Of a DNA stretch of 64,000 nucleotides, positions 17,626-26,665 are shown one piece after another. Below the pieces are notes generated by a model. The model saw only the letters and a program-made list of their open reading frames with translations, did no database searches and was not told the origin of the DNA. The DNA comes from Hydrogenophaga sp. 2FB (GTDB taxonomy: Bacteria > Pseudomonadota > Gammaproteobacteria > Burkholderiales > Burkholderiaceae_C). Position 1 is the stretch's first letter, and every line of letters begins with the position of its first letter. Position numbers and translations under genes: made by a program. The DNA lies in assembly GCF_005503365.1 (NCBI RefSeq), contig NZ_SCML01000004.1:1-64000 (forward strand), given 5' to 3'.

Positions 17626-18597
17626 TCATTCCGATTTCAAGTTTGCTGCTTTACCCGCCTTTGCCATCAGATCGTTCTCACGCGCGATCACGCGGCCATA
17701 CTCGGCCGGGCCAGCGCCAACGGGTTCGATGACGGCTCCTTCAAAGGTCCTTATAACTTCCGGCATCCTGACGACTTCTGCAATTTCTTTGCTGATGCGG
17801 TCGATAGCGTCACGAGGTGTACCCGGCGCTGCCAGTACGCCGACCACCACCGAGAAGTCGAAACCGGGTACCGTTTCCGCGATGGCAGGCACATCTGGTG
17901 CCTGCGGAGACCGAGCCGGCGCGTTGCTTGCCAGCAAGCGCACCTGATTGCTCTTGATAAAGCCGAGGACTGATGGGAGCGCTGCAATGGAGAAATCCAC
18001 CTGACCACCCACCAATGCGGGCGTGGACTGGCCGGAACCCCGATATGGCACGTGTCGGACATCGAGATTCAGAGCGACCTTCAGCGCTTCCATCGTCAAA
18101 TGGTGCGTACTGCCGATTCCGGATGAGCCATAGGTGAACTCGTCGGGCTTGCTCTTCACAAGGCTCACAAATTCTTTAAACGTGCTGACTCCCGTTTTAG
18201 GGTGGGCCACCACGAATAGTGGCGAGCGGGCAATCAGCGAAACGGGAAAGATGTCTTTGCCGACTTGGTAGGTCGCTGCCTTGTTGATCAAGGGGGTGAT
18301 GGACAGCATCGAACCATCCGAGACGATGAATGCGTGGCCATCGCCAGGCGTGCTTTGCAACAGCGTCTGGTATGCCACCACGCCGTTGCCACCGGGTCGA
18401 TTGTCGACCACCACGGATTGCCCCAGTCGTTCACCCAGGTTCTTCGCAACCACCCTTGCAACCGTGTCTGGGAGACCTCCGGGCGCATACGGAACGATGA
18501 ACTTCACGGGCTTGGATGGATAGGCCTGCTGGGCCAGGGATGCCAAGGGCGTGAAGCAAATGGCGAGCGTTGCAGTGGCAATGGTTCTGCGTAGCAT
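17626..18597 (-). CDS. TctC/Bug-family periplasmic solute receptor
   Basis: 323 residues with a signal peptide (MLRRTIATATLAICFTPLAS, cleavage near LAQQ). Bug signature: YPSKPVKFIVPYAPGGLPDT, VVDNRPGGNGVVAYQ, DGHAFIVSDG, VPYRGSGQSTPALVGGQVDF. It is an orphan receptor without TctAB in the window. It is first in the leftward half of module B and divergent from ophA1, so it is a good candidate o-phthalate receptor. Confidence 0.9.
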   Translation of the reverse strand: MLRRTIATATLAICFTPLASLAQQAYPSKPVKFIVPYAPGGLPDTVARVVAKNLGERLGQSVVVDNRPGGNGVVAYQTLLQSTPGDGHAFIVSDGSMLSITPLINKAATYQVGKDIFPVSLIARSPLFVVAHPKTGVSTFKEFVSLVKSKPDEFTYGSSGIGSTHHLTMEALKVALNLDVRHVPYRGSGQSTPALVGGQVDFSIAALPSVLGFIKSNQVRLLASNAPARSPQAPDVPAIAETVPGFDFSVVVGVLAAPGTPRDAIDRISKEIAEVVRMPEVIRTFEGAVIEPVGAGPAEYGRVIARENDLMAKAGKAANLKSE

Positions 18598-18719
18598 GTG
18601 TCGTCTCCTGTGGTGTCTTGTGTTGCGAACCGGCCGGATGGAAGATCAGATTCATGACGCCGGCAGAACCACCATGAATCAACCCGCAAGCTCTTGGACA
18701 GTTAGTCACTTGCAATTTA

Positions 18720-18733
18720 CTTAGAGCTCTAAG
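18720..18733. promoter_or_regulatory. Perfect palindrome in the ophA1/TctC divergent promoter
   Basis: CTTAGAGCTCTAAG is a perfect 14-bp palindrome about 80 bp upstream of ophA1, in an AT-rich stretch. Its core TTAG-N4-CTAA recurs at 23873-23884 upstream of ophA2. The shared motif at both oph promoters suggests the binding site of the MarR regulator at 20999. Confidence 0.5.
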
Positions 18734-18814
18734 ATAATGTATTTTTGCAAACTGTTTGACGGTTGTCAACACTGAAAACCCTCCTCTGTGCTTGGGGGTT
18801 ACCAAGGAGTCCGT

Positions 18815-19783
18815 ATGACGTCTGATCCTTCCTTCATGAACCTTGTCGTGGTCAGCGCCGAGCCCGCCGCCCGCGACATCCAGCGCTTTGAGCTTTCACA
18901 TCCCGATGGAGATGACCTCCCTCCTTTTACTGCTGGCGCTCACATCCGCATCAAGACGCCGAATGGAGTCACGCGGCAGTACTCCCTGAGCAACGACCCG
19001 GAGGAGCGGAACCGATACGTCATTGCCGTCAAGCGCGAAGCCGATGGCAGGGGTGGCTCGATGAGCCTTGTGGACACTGTCCGAGCAGGACAACAGGTGG
19101 AAGTGGGCGTCCCCGAGAACCTCTTCGAATTGGATTCGAAAGCTCGCAGCTTTGTGCTCATTGCTGGAGGCATTGGTATCACGCCCATGATGGCGATGGC
19201 ACGCCATCTTTCAGCGCAAGGAGATCGACCGTTCAAGCTCTACTATCTGACGAGAGACTCGGAGGGAACGGCGTTTCTCCAAGAGCTGAAAAGCGCCGAT
19301 TTCTCTTCAAACGTGGTGATCCATCACGATCATGGTGATCCCTCTGACGCGTTCGATCTTTGGCCAGTTCTCGAGAAACCAGGCACCGTGACTGGGCGCC
19401 ACGTGTATTGCTGCGGACCCAAGCCACTGATGGATGCCATCAAGGATATGACGGGGCATTGGCCGAGCAGCACCGTGCATTTTGAGAGCTTTGGCGGCGA
19501 CACGAAGCCGCACGCAGATGATCAATCTTTTGAAGTCGAGCTCAAGAAGGATGGCCGCCGATTCGTCATTCCCGTCGGGAAATCAATTCTGGACACCTTG
19601 CGAGCTGAAGGCGTGCATATCCCCAGTTCTTGCGAAAGCGGCACCTGCGGCTCATGCAAAACGAGGCTGCTTGGGGGTGAAGCCGACCACCGGGATCTTG
19701 TGCTGTTGGACGAGGAAAAGGAAGACAACATCATGGTGTGCGTATCAAGAGCCAAGTCGTCCATCCTGGTCCTGGACATATGA
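18815..19783 (+). CDS. ophA1: Phthalate 4,5-dioxygenase reductase
   Basis: 322 residues; ATG at 18815 follows CAAGGAGT. Flavin barrel (RQYSLSND), nucleotide-binding domain (AGGIGITPMMAMARHL, YCCGPKPLMD) and C-terminal 2Fe-2S ferredoxin (CESGTCGSCKTRLLGGEADH, with the last Cys in VCVSRAKSS). This is the phthalate dioxygenase reductase layout. It supplies electrons to the oxygenase at 22502, which is encoded on the other strand four genes away. Its stop overlaps the ophB start (ATGA). Confidence 0.9.
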   Translation: MTSDPSFMNLVVVSAEPAARDIQRFELSHPDGDDLPPFTAGAHIRIKTPNGVTRQYSLSNDPEERNRYVIAVKREADGRGGSMSLVDTVRAGQQVEVGVPENLFELDSKARSFVLIAGGIGITPMMAMARHLSAQGDRPFKLYYLTRDSEGTAFLQELKSADFSSNVVIHHDHGDPSDAFDLWPVLEKPGTVTGRHVYCCGPKPLMDAIKDMTGHWPSSTVHFESFGGDTKPHADDQSFEVELKKDGRRFVIPVGKSILDTLRAEGVHIPSSCESGTCGSCKTRLLGGEADHRDLVLLDEEKEDNIMVCVSRAKSSILVLDI

Positions 19784-21006
19784 GCGATCTTGCTTCCAAC
19801 GTGGGTAATCCAATTCGCCTTGGGGTACTGGGGCTTGGCCGGGCGTTCACCTTGATGCTGCCCACCTTTCTCAAGGACCCTCGGATCACGCTGGTGGCGG
19901 CGTTCGACCCAAGAGATGCGGCAGGGAAACAGTTTGAGAAGACATTCAGCGGTGTCGCACATGCGTCGCCGGATGCGCTCTGCGCAGACCCCAACGTCGA
20001 ATGGATCTACATCGCGACGCCTCATCAGATGCACGCCGAGCATGTGGCGCTGGCGGCCAAGCACGGAAAGAGCGCAATCGTGGAAAAGCCGATGGCCATC
20101 ACGATTGATGACTGCACAAGGATGATTGAGGCTTGCGAGCGCGCCGGTACGCGCCTGATCATTGGACACAGTCACAGCTTCAATGCGCCGGTGCTCCTGG
20201 CCCGCCGATTGATCGACTCAGGAAACTTCGGTGCAGTGCGATTCGTTCACGCAATGCAGTACACCGACTTCCTGTATCGGCCGCGGCGAGCGGAGGAGCT
20301 GAACACGTCACAAGGTGGTGGTGTCGTTTTCAGCCAAGCTGCGCATCAGATCGACATCGTCCGCCTGCTGGCCGGCGGCATGACTGCTTCTGTGAGAGCC
20401 ACCACCGGCAAATGGGATGCCAGCAGGCCAACCGAAGGTGCGTTCACGGCCATGCTGAATTTTGAAGGTGGCGCTTTTGCCAGCGTGACCTACAACGGGT
20501 ATGGCTTCTATGACACAGACATCCTTATGGACGGGATCGGCGAGCTGGGTCGCCGGAAGGACCCCAACGCGCACCACAACACGCGGATGCGCCTTTCGGA
20601 AGTCGTGGATGAAGCGCACGAAGCAGCGATGAAAGCCGAACGCAACTTCGGTGGTCGACTTTTCGTTCCGCCGGACGCTGCGGCGCCAGAGGCGGCACAG
20701 CATTTTGGCCCCACGTTGGTCAGTTGCGAAGGCGGTGATCTGCGTCTGACCCCACAAGGCGTTGAGGTGTTTGACAAGACAGGCCGTCGCTTCATCGCTG
20801 CCGATATTTCCGCGGTTCCGCGCGGTGAAGTGATCGATGAGCTATGGGACGTAGCCCGAGATGGGAAAGAACCGTTGCACAATGGCCATTGGTCGCGAGC
20901 CACTCTCGAGGTGTGCCTGGCCATTCTGGAATCCAGTCGACGATCCGTGGATATCATGCCGAAGCTGCAAGTAGGCTATATTCCACCCCCTCCTGACCAT
21001 GCCTGA
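19780..21006 (+). CDS. ophB: 4,5-dihydro-4,5-dihydroxyphthalate dehydrogenase (Gfo/Idh/MocA family)
   Basis: 408 residues from the ATG overlapping the ophA1 stop. N-terminal Rossmann domain (IRLGVLGLGRAFTLMLPTFL), then IYIATPHQMHAEH and VEKPMAI with the family Lys, GHSHSFN, and a C-terminal alpha/beta domain (GGGVVFSQAAHQIDIVRLLA). Pht4/OphB oxidises the cis-diol from phthalate dioxygenase to 4,5-dihydroxyphthalate using NAD+. Its place between ophA1 and the MarR gene, with ophC and ophA2 next door, supports that step. Confidence 0.88.
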   Translation: MSDLASNVGNPIRLGVLGLGRAFTLMLPTFLKDPRITLVAAFDPRDAAGKQFEKTFSGVAHASPDALCADPNVEWIYIATPHQMHAEHVALAAKHGKSAIVEKPMAITIDDCTRMIEACERAGTRLIIGHSHSFNAPVLLARRLIDSGNFGAVRFVHAMQYTDFLYRPRRAEELNTSQGGGVVFSQAAHQIDIVRLLAGGMTASVRATTGKWDASRPTEGAFTAMLNFEGGAFASVTYNGYGFYDTDILMDGIGELGRRKDPNAHHNTRMRLSEVVDEAHEAAMKAERNFGGRLFVPPDAAAPEAAQHFGPTLVSCEGGDLRLTPQGVEVFDKTGRRFIAADISAVPRGEVIDELWDVARDGKEPLHNGHWSRATLEVCLAILESSRRSVDIMPKLQVGYIPPPPDHA

Positions 21007-21511
21007 CACCGAACACACCCGACATCTCCTGCGCCACTGGCGCGAAGCGGTCCCTCAGGATCGCTTGGCACATCTGATCAGGGACGTCGCCAGAGCGCAG
21101 ATGCGGGCTCTCCAGGTGAAGCTTGCCGTCCATGGGGTTTCATTCGGGCACTGGACGTTCCTGCGCATCCTCTGGATTCAGGACGGGCTGACACAGCGCG
21201 AACTCAGTGATCTTGCGGGAGTCATGGAACCCACCACTTTCAGTGCCGTCAAGGCTATGGAAGCCATGGGACTGATCGAGCGGCGCCAGCTCGCTGGCAA
21301 CAGAAAGAACATGCATGTCTTTCTATTGCCAGCAGGGCGCTCCCTGGAGAAATTGCTGGTGCCATTGGCCGAAGAGGTCAACCAAACCAGCGTGCGCGGT
21401 ATTTCGGAAAGATCGGTGGCGCTTATTCGGAAAAGCTTGCTATCGATGATCGAGAACCTGGCCGCAGAGGAAGAGGCTGCCCTCGGCAAGCCCGGTTCCT
21501 CTGTCAAATAG
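20999..21511 (+). CDS. MarR-family regulator of the oph genes
   Basis: 170 residues, start overlapping the ophB stop by 8 bp. Winged-helix core: HWTFLRILWIQDGLTQRELS, DLAGVMEPTTFSAVKAMEAM, GLIERRQLAGNRKNMHVFLL. It closely resembles the MarR protein at 46925 in the parallel module. It overlaps the 3' end of the convergent ophC gene by 8 bp. It probably represses both oph promoters in the absence of phthalate; the shared TTAG-N4-CTAA sites are candidate operators. Confidence 0.85.
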   Translation: MPDTEHTRHLLRHWREAVPQDRLAHLIRDVARAQMRALQVKLAVHGVSFGHWTFLRILWIQDGLTQRELSDLAGVMEPTTFSAVKAMEAMGLIERRQLAGNRKNMHVFLLPAGRSLEKLLVPLAEEVNQTSVRGISERSVALIRKSLLSMIENLAAEEEAALGKPGSSVK

Positions 21512-22493
21512 CGTAAGTCTCGTACGTGGCCGGGTGGAAAATCTCGTCAGCCGACAGAGGGCGAGAGGAAAGGCCCTGCGAGTGGTGGTGCCGCAGAAAC
21601 GCGTCGATGGTTGGACGGTTGCGTGCCACCCCATATGACCAGTAGTCCTCTCCCATTGTTTCACGCGCTGCCTTCAGTTGTTCTTCGACGAATGGCAACG
21701 TGACCTTCGTGGCCGACGTATCCGACAGGGCTTCAAGGGCCGCCACCTTGGCTTGCACGAAAGCCTTGAACACCGCCCCTGGCAACCACGGATGCTGCTC
21801 TGCCAAAGTCTTCCTCACACCGACCACGTGCATGATCGGGAAGATGCCAGTGCGTTTGAAATAGTCCTTGGCCTCCGAGGTTGGATCGTCGAACAGCCAA
21901 CCTACGTTGGGATTGGCCAAGGCCTTGATGCTTGGAGGGCGCGGCGCCATGAAACCATCGATTTCACCGCGATCGAGCAGTTCCGAAATGGTCACGCCAT
22001 CCGGCGCACTCTCCAGTTTCACTCCTTTGGGAAGGCTCAGCGCAATCTTCTCCGGACGGCCGGCAGTTTCGATGCCACCACGGACCCAGGTCACATCTTC
22101 AGGCGCGACACCGTAGTCATCCTGCAGAAGCGCCCGTGCCCACACATTCGCGCTCAACTGGTATTCGGGTAAACCGATTCGCTTTCCCTTGAGATCCTCT
22201 GGGCGCCGGATCCTGTCCTTGCGGACATAAAGCGAGGTGTGGCGAAACGCCCTTGAGAGGAAAACCGGGATAGCGACATACGGGCAATCGCCTTTTGCCG
22301 TCTTCACGGCATAGCTGGAGAACGACAACTCGGAGATGTCGAACTCCTGACTCCTCATGGCACGAAAGAACATTTCCTCAGGATAGAGGTTCATGAAGAC
22401 AGGATCGACCCCATCAATTTGCACGCGCCCGTCCAACAAGGCTCTGGTGCGGTCGTAGTCGCCCATGGCGACCGATAGTTGAAGTTTGCTCAT
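21504..22493 (-). CDS. ophC: 4,5-dihydroxyphthalate decarboxylase
   Basis: 329 residues without a signal peptide. Blocks match the Pht5/OphC family: MSKLQLSVAMGDYDRTRALL, EEMFFRAMRSQEFDISELSF, RHTSLYVRKDRI, LPEYQLSANVWARALLQDDY and LPFVEEQLKAARETMGEDYW. The enzyme converts 4,5-dihydroxyphthalate to protocatechuate. Transcribed after ophA2 with an 8-bp gap, and next to ophB and ophA1, it completes the o-phthalate upper pathway. Of the three paralogues this one has the firmest function. Confidence 0.88.
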   Translation of the reverse strand: MSKLQLSVAMGDYDRTRALLDGRVQIDGVDPVFMNLYPEEMFFRAMRSQEFDISELSFSSYAVKTAKGDCPYVAIPVFLSRAFRHTSLYVRKDRIRRPEDLKGKRIGLPEYQLSANVWARALLQDDYGVAPEDVTWVRGGIETAGRPEKIALSLPKGVKLESAPDGVTISELLDRGEIDGFMAPRPPSIKALANPNVGWLFDDPTSEAKDYFKRTGIFPIMHVVGVRKTLAEQHPWLPGAVFKAFVQAKVAALEALSDTSATKVTLPFVEEQLKAARETMGEDYWSYGVARNRPTIDAFLRHHHSQGLSSRPLSADEIFHPATYETYAI

Positions 22494-22501
22494 GCGCTGG
22501 C

Positions 22502-23821
22502 TCAGGTGTTGACGGAGTAGGAAGGCTCAAGATCAGGACGTTCGATGCCGTCCGCCCAAACATAGGTTGTCTCGTATTCGCGCCAGTCAATGGTCTTTGG
22601 CACCACCGCCTGGAAGGCGCATACATTCTTGGGGATAGCGTTGCCATTGGTGCCGATCGCAGGCTCGCCCGCTTGAAACGCGCGGACAGCATCCAGCATT
22701 TGTTTTCGGAATTCCACGACCGCCATGTCGCTCGCTCCCAGCCGGTCATTCGTGCGATCTGCGATGGGCCCCATCGTGACCCACATCGCGACGTCCTGGT
22801 TGGGGAATCCCTTGATGCCCGTGAAGTTGCCGGCTTTCATGGCCTGACGGTCTTGCCAGAATCGGTTTTCTTCATTTCGCAACGGGCGATAGGATTCGTC
22901 CAGATCGACCCCCACCGTCTGGCCAAGGAATTTGCGCCAGGTCTCCGTCTCAGGCGTCTGAGTGGAATGCCCCCAAGCGAGAAAATAGAAAGCCGTATTG
23001 GTGTCGTCCATCGGGACGTTCACATTCGCCACGTTGTAGAGGTTGTTGGGCGGAATCAAGGCGGAGGCTGGTGCCACGAAAACCGTCGACCGCACATACT
23101 CATGCGTGGCCGCGTTCTGGATGGGCCTGCGAATGGCCGCGTAGCGGAAGCCATATCGCGCTCTTTGCACCTGCATCCTTGGGGCCTTGTCGGTCGACGG
23201 CCGCAGCCAGGCCTTGTCGGTCGCCTTGGCACCGACAACTCGAGCAGGAACCATGTCGGACGAATGCAGGCTCGAACTGTGAGCCGAGTCGATCGCACCT
23301 TCGAGAATTTGCGCCCAGTTGCAGGGCAGCAGAACCTTGGCAATCGACACTCGAGTGTCCTCTGTCGGCGCCCATGGCGGCGGCACAAACTCAGGAACGT
23401 TCTCGGCCGCCCCAAACCAGGCCCACACAAAGCCGCCCCACTCTTTGACGGGATAAGCCTTGTGCTTGACTTTTTCGGCAAAGCCACTGGCCGCAGGCTC
23501 AGACACCATCTCAAGGACGTTGCCGGTGACATCCATCTTCCAGCCGTGGTACAGGCAACGAAGGCCGCCCTCTTCATTTCGCCCATACACCAAGGAGACT
23601 CGTCGATGAGGACATTTTTCGTCCAGCACCCCGACACTTCCGTCGGTATCTCTGAACACCACAAGGTCTTCTCCATAGACGCGGGCTTTAACCGGCGCAC
23701 CGTCCGGCTCCGATACCTCCTCGATCAAACACACTGGCGTCCAATGGCGACGCATGAGCTGCCCCATGGGCGCCTCGCCTACAACACGGCAGAGCAATTC
23801 GTTCTCTTCAGGAGTGATCAT
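22502..23821 (-). CDS. ophA2: Phthalate 4,5-dioxygenase, oxygenase component
   Basis: 439 residues, the length I remember for Pht3. Rieske motif CPHRRVSLVYGRNEEGG then LRCLYHGW; iron site DSAHSSSLH in a block (NWAQILEGAIDSAHSSSLHS) typical of phthalate dioxygenase. Late blocks NEENRFWQDRQAMKAGNFTG and QDVAMWVTMGPIADRTNDRL are also characteristic of this family. It inserts O2 into o-phthalate to give the 4,5-cis-dihydrodiol, with OphA1 as electron donor. Starts with ATG at 23821; a promoter region with palindromes lies upstream. Confidence 0.92.
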   Translation of the reverse strand: MITPEENELLCRVVGEAPMGQLMRRHWTPVCLIEEVSEPDGAPVKARVYGEDLVVFRDTDGSVGVLDEKCPHRRVSLVYGRNEEGGLRCLYHGWKMDVTGNVLEMVSEPAASGFAEKVKHKAYPVKEWGGFVWAWFGAAENVPEFVPPPWAPTEDTRVSIAKVLLPCNWAQILEGAIDSAHSSSLHSSDMVPARVVGAKATDKAWLRPSTDKAPRMQVQRARYGFRYAAIRRPIQNAATHEYVRSTVFVAPASALIPPNNLYNVANVNVPMDDTNTAFYFLAWGHSTQTPETETWRKFLGQTVGVDLDESYRPLRNEENRFWQDRQAMKAGNFTGIKGFPNQDVAMWVTMGPIADRTNDRLGASDMAVVEFRKQMLDAVRAFQAGEPAIGTNGNAIPKNVCAFQAVVPKTIDWREYETTYVWADGIERPDLEPSYSVNT

Positions 23822-23872
23822 GGTGAGACCTCTAAGTGGTTGACTGTCATGGTGCTCATGACATGGCTATGG

Positions 23873-23912
23873 TTAGTCATCTAAGTATATTGCACTGCAT
23901 GGCAGTGTGCAA
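23873..23912. promoter_or_regulatory. ophA2 upstream region with two palindromes
   Basis: TTAGTCATCTAA (23873-23884) shares TTAG-N4-CTAA with the palindrome at 18720-18733. Directly after it, TTGCACTGCATGGCAGTGTG (23890-23909, continuing CAA) is an imperfect inverted repeat with arms TTGCAC...GTGCAA-like. Both lie in the AT-rich gap before ophA2 and are candidate regulator sites. Confidence 0.45.
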
Positions 23913-23995
23913 GTGTGAATCTGCAGGCCTGAGCGCGATGAAGATTGCCCACATTGCTGTATCTTTCCTGTTCATTTTTTGACGCGCCTTACCCA

Positions 23996-24295
23996 GTGAA
24001 ACTACCGCACAAATTCTCCAGCATCGCCTTCGCTGCGTATATGGCGGGGATCATCGCCTTCGTGATGAGCGCCGTCCTTACAGCCCTGGGCTCCGGCCTC
24101 GGAGACGGGTACATTTGGCGCGTCCTGCGCTCTTACGCCGTGGCATTTCCCGTAGCGTTCATCTGCGTGGTGATCTTCAGACCGCTGATCGTGTACCTCG
24201 TCAAGAAGACGGTCCATGGCCCGACCATGGCCGGCCCCTCAAGCACCGCCGCCCCTTCACCAAAGGGCGCTGCGGGCCGAGGTCCCACCTCCTGA
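23996..24295 (+). CDS. DUF2798-family small membrane protein
   Basis: About 99 residues from GTG at 23996. Two hydrophobic helices (IAFAAYMAGIIAFVMSAVLT and RSYAVAFPVAFICVVIFRPL) followed by a short proline/alanine tail. The two-helix pattern with WR..RSYAVAFPVAF is typical of DUF2798. Function unknown. It lies between ophA2 and the ALDH remnant. Confidence 0.65.
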   Translation: MKLPHKFSSIAFAAYMAGIIAFVMSAVLTALGSGLGDGYIWRVLRSYAVAFPVAFICVVIFRPLIVYLVKKTVHGPTMAGPSSTAAPSPKGAAGRGPTS

Positions 24296-24307
24296 GTGGT
24301 CGAGTGA

Positions 24308-25320
24308 TCAGAAACGAGGCACGCCTCGCAAGGAGACATTGACGTTCTTCGTCTGCGTGAATTCGTGAAGCTCCTGAAGGCATTCCTCGCGGCCGATCCC
24401 GGAACTCTTATAGCCACCGAAAGGCGCGCCTGGAATGTGAATGGACGAATCGTTGACCCAGATGTAGCCTGCCTGGATTCCTCTGGCTGCGCGATGTGCC
24501 GTCACCAGATCGCGTGTCCAGAGGGATGCAGTCAGGCCAAACTCGACGCCATTGACGATCGCCATCATGTCGGCCTCACGACTCCATTTCATCACCGAGA
24601 GGACCGGGCCGAATATCTCTTCGCGAGCCACGGTGTGATGCGGTTGAACGTCCCGAAGCACCGTAGGCTCGATGAAAAATCCGCGCTCGAGACCTCTGGG
24701 ACGACCACCTCCAAGCAACACTCTGGCACCTTCGGATTTTCCCATTGCGATGTAGGAGAGGCTTTTCTCGTATTGCCCCTTGTCAACGAGTGCTCCCATG
24801 GTCGTCTGCATGTGCGTTGCTATCCCGGGTTTGTGGCGCTTCGTCAACTGCGCAGACAACGCTTCCAGAAACCGCTCGTACAGGCTTTCATGAATGAGCA
24901 GTCTGCTTGTGGAACCGCAGGACTGGCCGCACCAGGTGAAGTTCATCCCCCGCACGGCGCCATCGACCGCGTCTTCCAGGTCGGCATCGGGATAAATCAC
25001 CATGGCGCTCTTGCCACCGAGTTCCAGCAGACAGTGCTTCATGGTGTCGGCGGAGGAGCGCAAAACGGCCTTGCCTGCTTGCACGCTTCCGATCAAGCCC
25101 ACGGCGTCAACGTCCGGATGCTGAGCGATGGCGGCCCCTACCTCTCGGCAGCCCACCACGCAGTTCAATACGCCGGGTGGAACCACACCGTCAAGAAGCT
25201 CCATCAGCCGCAAGGTGGACAGGGGGGCTTGTTCAGGGAGTTTCAGGAGGACCGTGTTGCCGGCCGCCAGCAAAAGAAAAATGGGCCCGAAGGCCCATGG
25301 CTCAAACGAGCCCGCGTTCG
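24308..25320 (-). pseudogene. Aldehyde dehydrogenase, 5'-truncated
   Basis: About 335 residues of a roughly 490-residue NAD(P)+-dependent aldehyde dehydrogenase. Present: [37 protein letters not shown] (general-base Glu), [20 protein letters not shown] (catalytic Cys), [12 protein letters not shown] and [18 protein letters not shown]. The first 140 or so residues, including much of the coenzyme fold, are missing and replaced by a radC remnant in the same reading frame. The catalytic residues survive but a stable enzyme is unlikely. Confidence 0.75.
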
Positions 25321-25480
25321 GCCATCGACTGCACCGCGCTGCCCGCGACGGATCGGCCACGCCCGAGGGGTGGTTGTGCACCAGCAGCAGCGCATCGCGG
25401 ACCACTTCGCGCGGATACACCGAGGACTGGCTCACCTTGCCGCGGAACATCTCCACGTAGTCGAGCACACACATGTCTGC
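25321..25480 (-). pseudogene. radC: RadC (JAB-domain) remnant fused to the ALDH fragment
   Basis: The frame reads [20 protein letters not shown] followed by [17 protein letters not shown], the JAB metal-site region of RadC (HxHPSG). About eight residues expected between VVRDAL and LVHNHPSG are absent, so an internal deletion is likely. RadC genes are common on islands. From 25502 to 25933 I see no gene. Confidence 0.65.
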
Positions 25481-25933
25481 GATGGCACTCCGGGCGACCA
25501 AACGTCGAAAGCTTCAGTTCCTTGTGCGGCAGCCGGTAGCTATGAATGAATCGTCCCGGGGCGATTCAGAACTGCGACCTCTGGAAGTTCTCAGTCGTGG
25601 CGACGTTGAAGTAGCTGCTGAGTTTCGGATTCGAGAGGCAGACGGAGTGAACCGCCTACATGGTCCGCCCGAGGAGAACAAGTTTTCCGCGTCGTGATCG
25701 TCTGAAAGGTTTGCTGCCTTACATTCGGGCTGTTTTTGCAGTCGGTGCTGCTGCCCATGATGGCTGTTCGCGGTTGGAGCTCCTACCTCCGGGCTGTACT
25801 CAAGGTACTGGCGGTTCATCGGAATGTCTCCAACCCGGTTTGACCTTCATCCCATCACTTCGCTTCTTGCAGGTTCTCCTTCAAAGCGGTTCTGATCAGT
25901 CGCTTGCCGGCTTGATGCTCAAGCGTTCGTTGA

Positions 25934-26458
25934 TCAGGTGCTTGCTTGTTCAAGCGGATGCCATTTGACCTGGTCAAAGGCGGCGCCTTTGGCCAGGACT
26001 GTCCACGCTGTGCGCGCAATCTTGTTGGCCAACGCGACGACCGCCACGTTGTAGTGGCGCCTATCCAGCAGCCGTGTGATCCAACCCGATCTCTCCGCCC
26101 TGGCAATCACGGCTCTGGCCCCCGCGATCAACAGGGTCCGCAAGTAGGTGTCGCCACGCTTGGAGATGCCCAGTTGCTGGGTCTTGCCCCCGGTGCCCAC
26201 CTGCCGTGGTGTAAAGCCAACCCACGATGCAAATTGGCGCGCAGACTTGAACGTCGAGAAGTTGCCCACGGCTGCTACCAGAGCGGAGGCCGTTAAGTCT
26301 CCGATGCCGGGGATCTGCTGGATCGCCTGCATCTGTCGATCCTCCTGAATCATGGCGCGCAGCCGTTGGCCAATGTGGTCAATGTCAGCAACCAAGGCAT
26401 CAATGCGTTTGAGTTGCTCCTGCACGCTGACAACCAGATCAGTAGGCAGTTTAGCCAA
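25934..26458 (-). pseudogene. IS110-family transposase, C-terminal half
   Basis: About 174 residues: IQQIPGIGDLTASALVAAVG, FKSARQFASWVGFTPRQVGT, GKTQQLGISKRGDTYLRTLL, the transposase_20 (IS116/IS110/IS902) domain with its conserved Ser region. The RuvC-like N-terminal half is missing where an IS30 fragment abuts at about 26456. Confidence 0.8.
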
Positions 26459-26540
26459 CCTGCGATTTGTTCTGGCGACCAGAGCATGCGCAACTTGTCT
26501 GCAACGATTCGAGCCAAGGCACGGTACTCAATCAGCTTAC
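26455..26540 (-). pseudogene. IS30-family transposase fragment
   Basis: In one frame the translation reads YRALARIVADKLRMLWSPEQ then IAGW, the helix-turn-helix end of IS30 transposases. Under 30 residues remain. It separates the IS110 fragment from the tph genes. From 26541 to 26665 nothing else is recognisable. Confidence 0.55.
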
Positions 26541-26665
26541 AGGCGGGGGTTAGTGTGTTGCATCGACCGGTTGAATCCGCCGTTCTGAAACAGACATTGA
26601 GCTGTTGTACGTTGCCGGTAAAGCTTCCATTGGGGGGAGCCTCGATTGTCGAGGTCGTTGACGCG

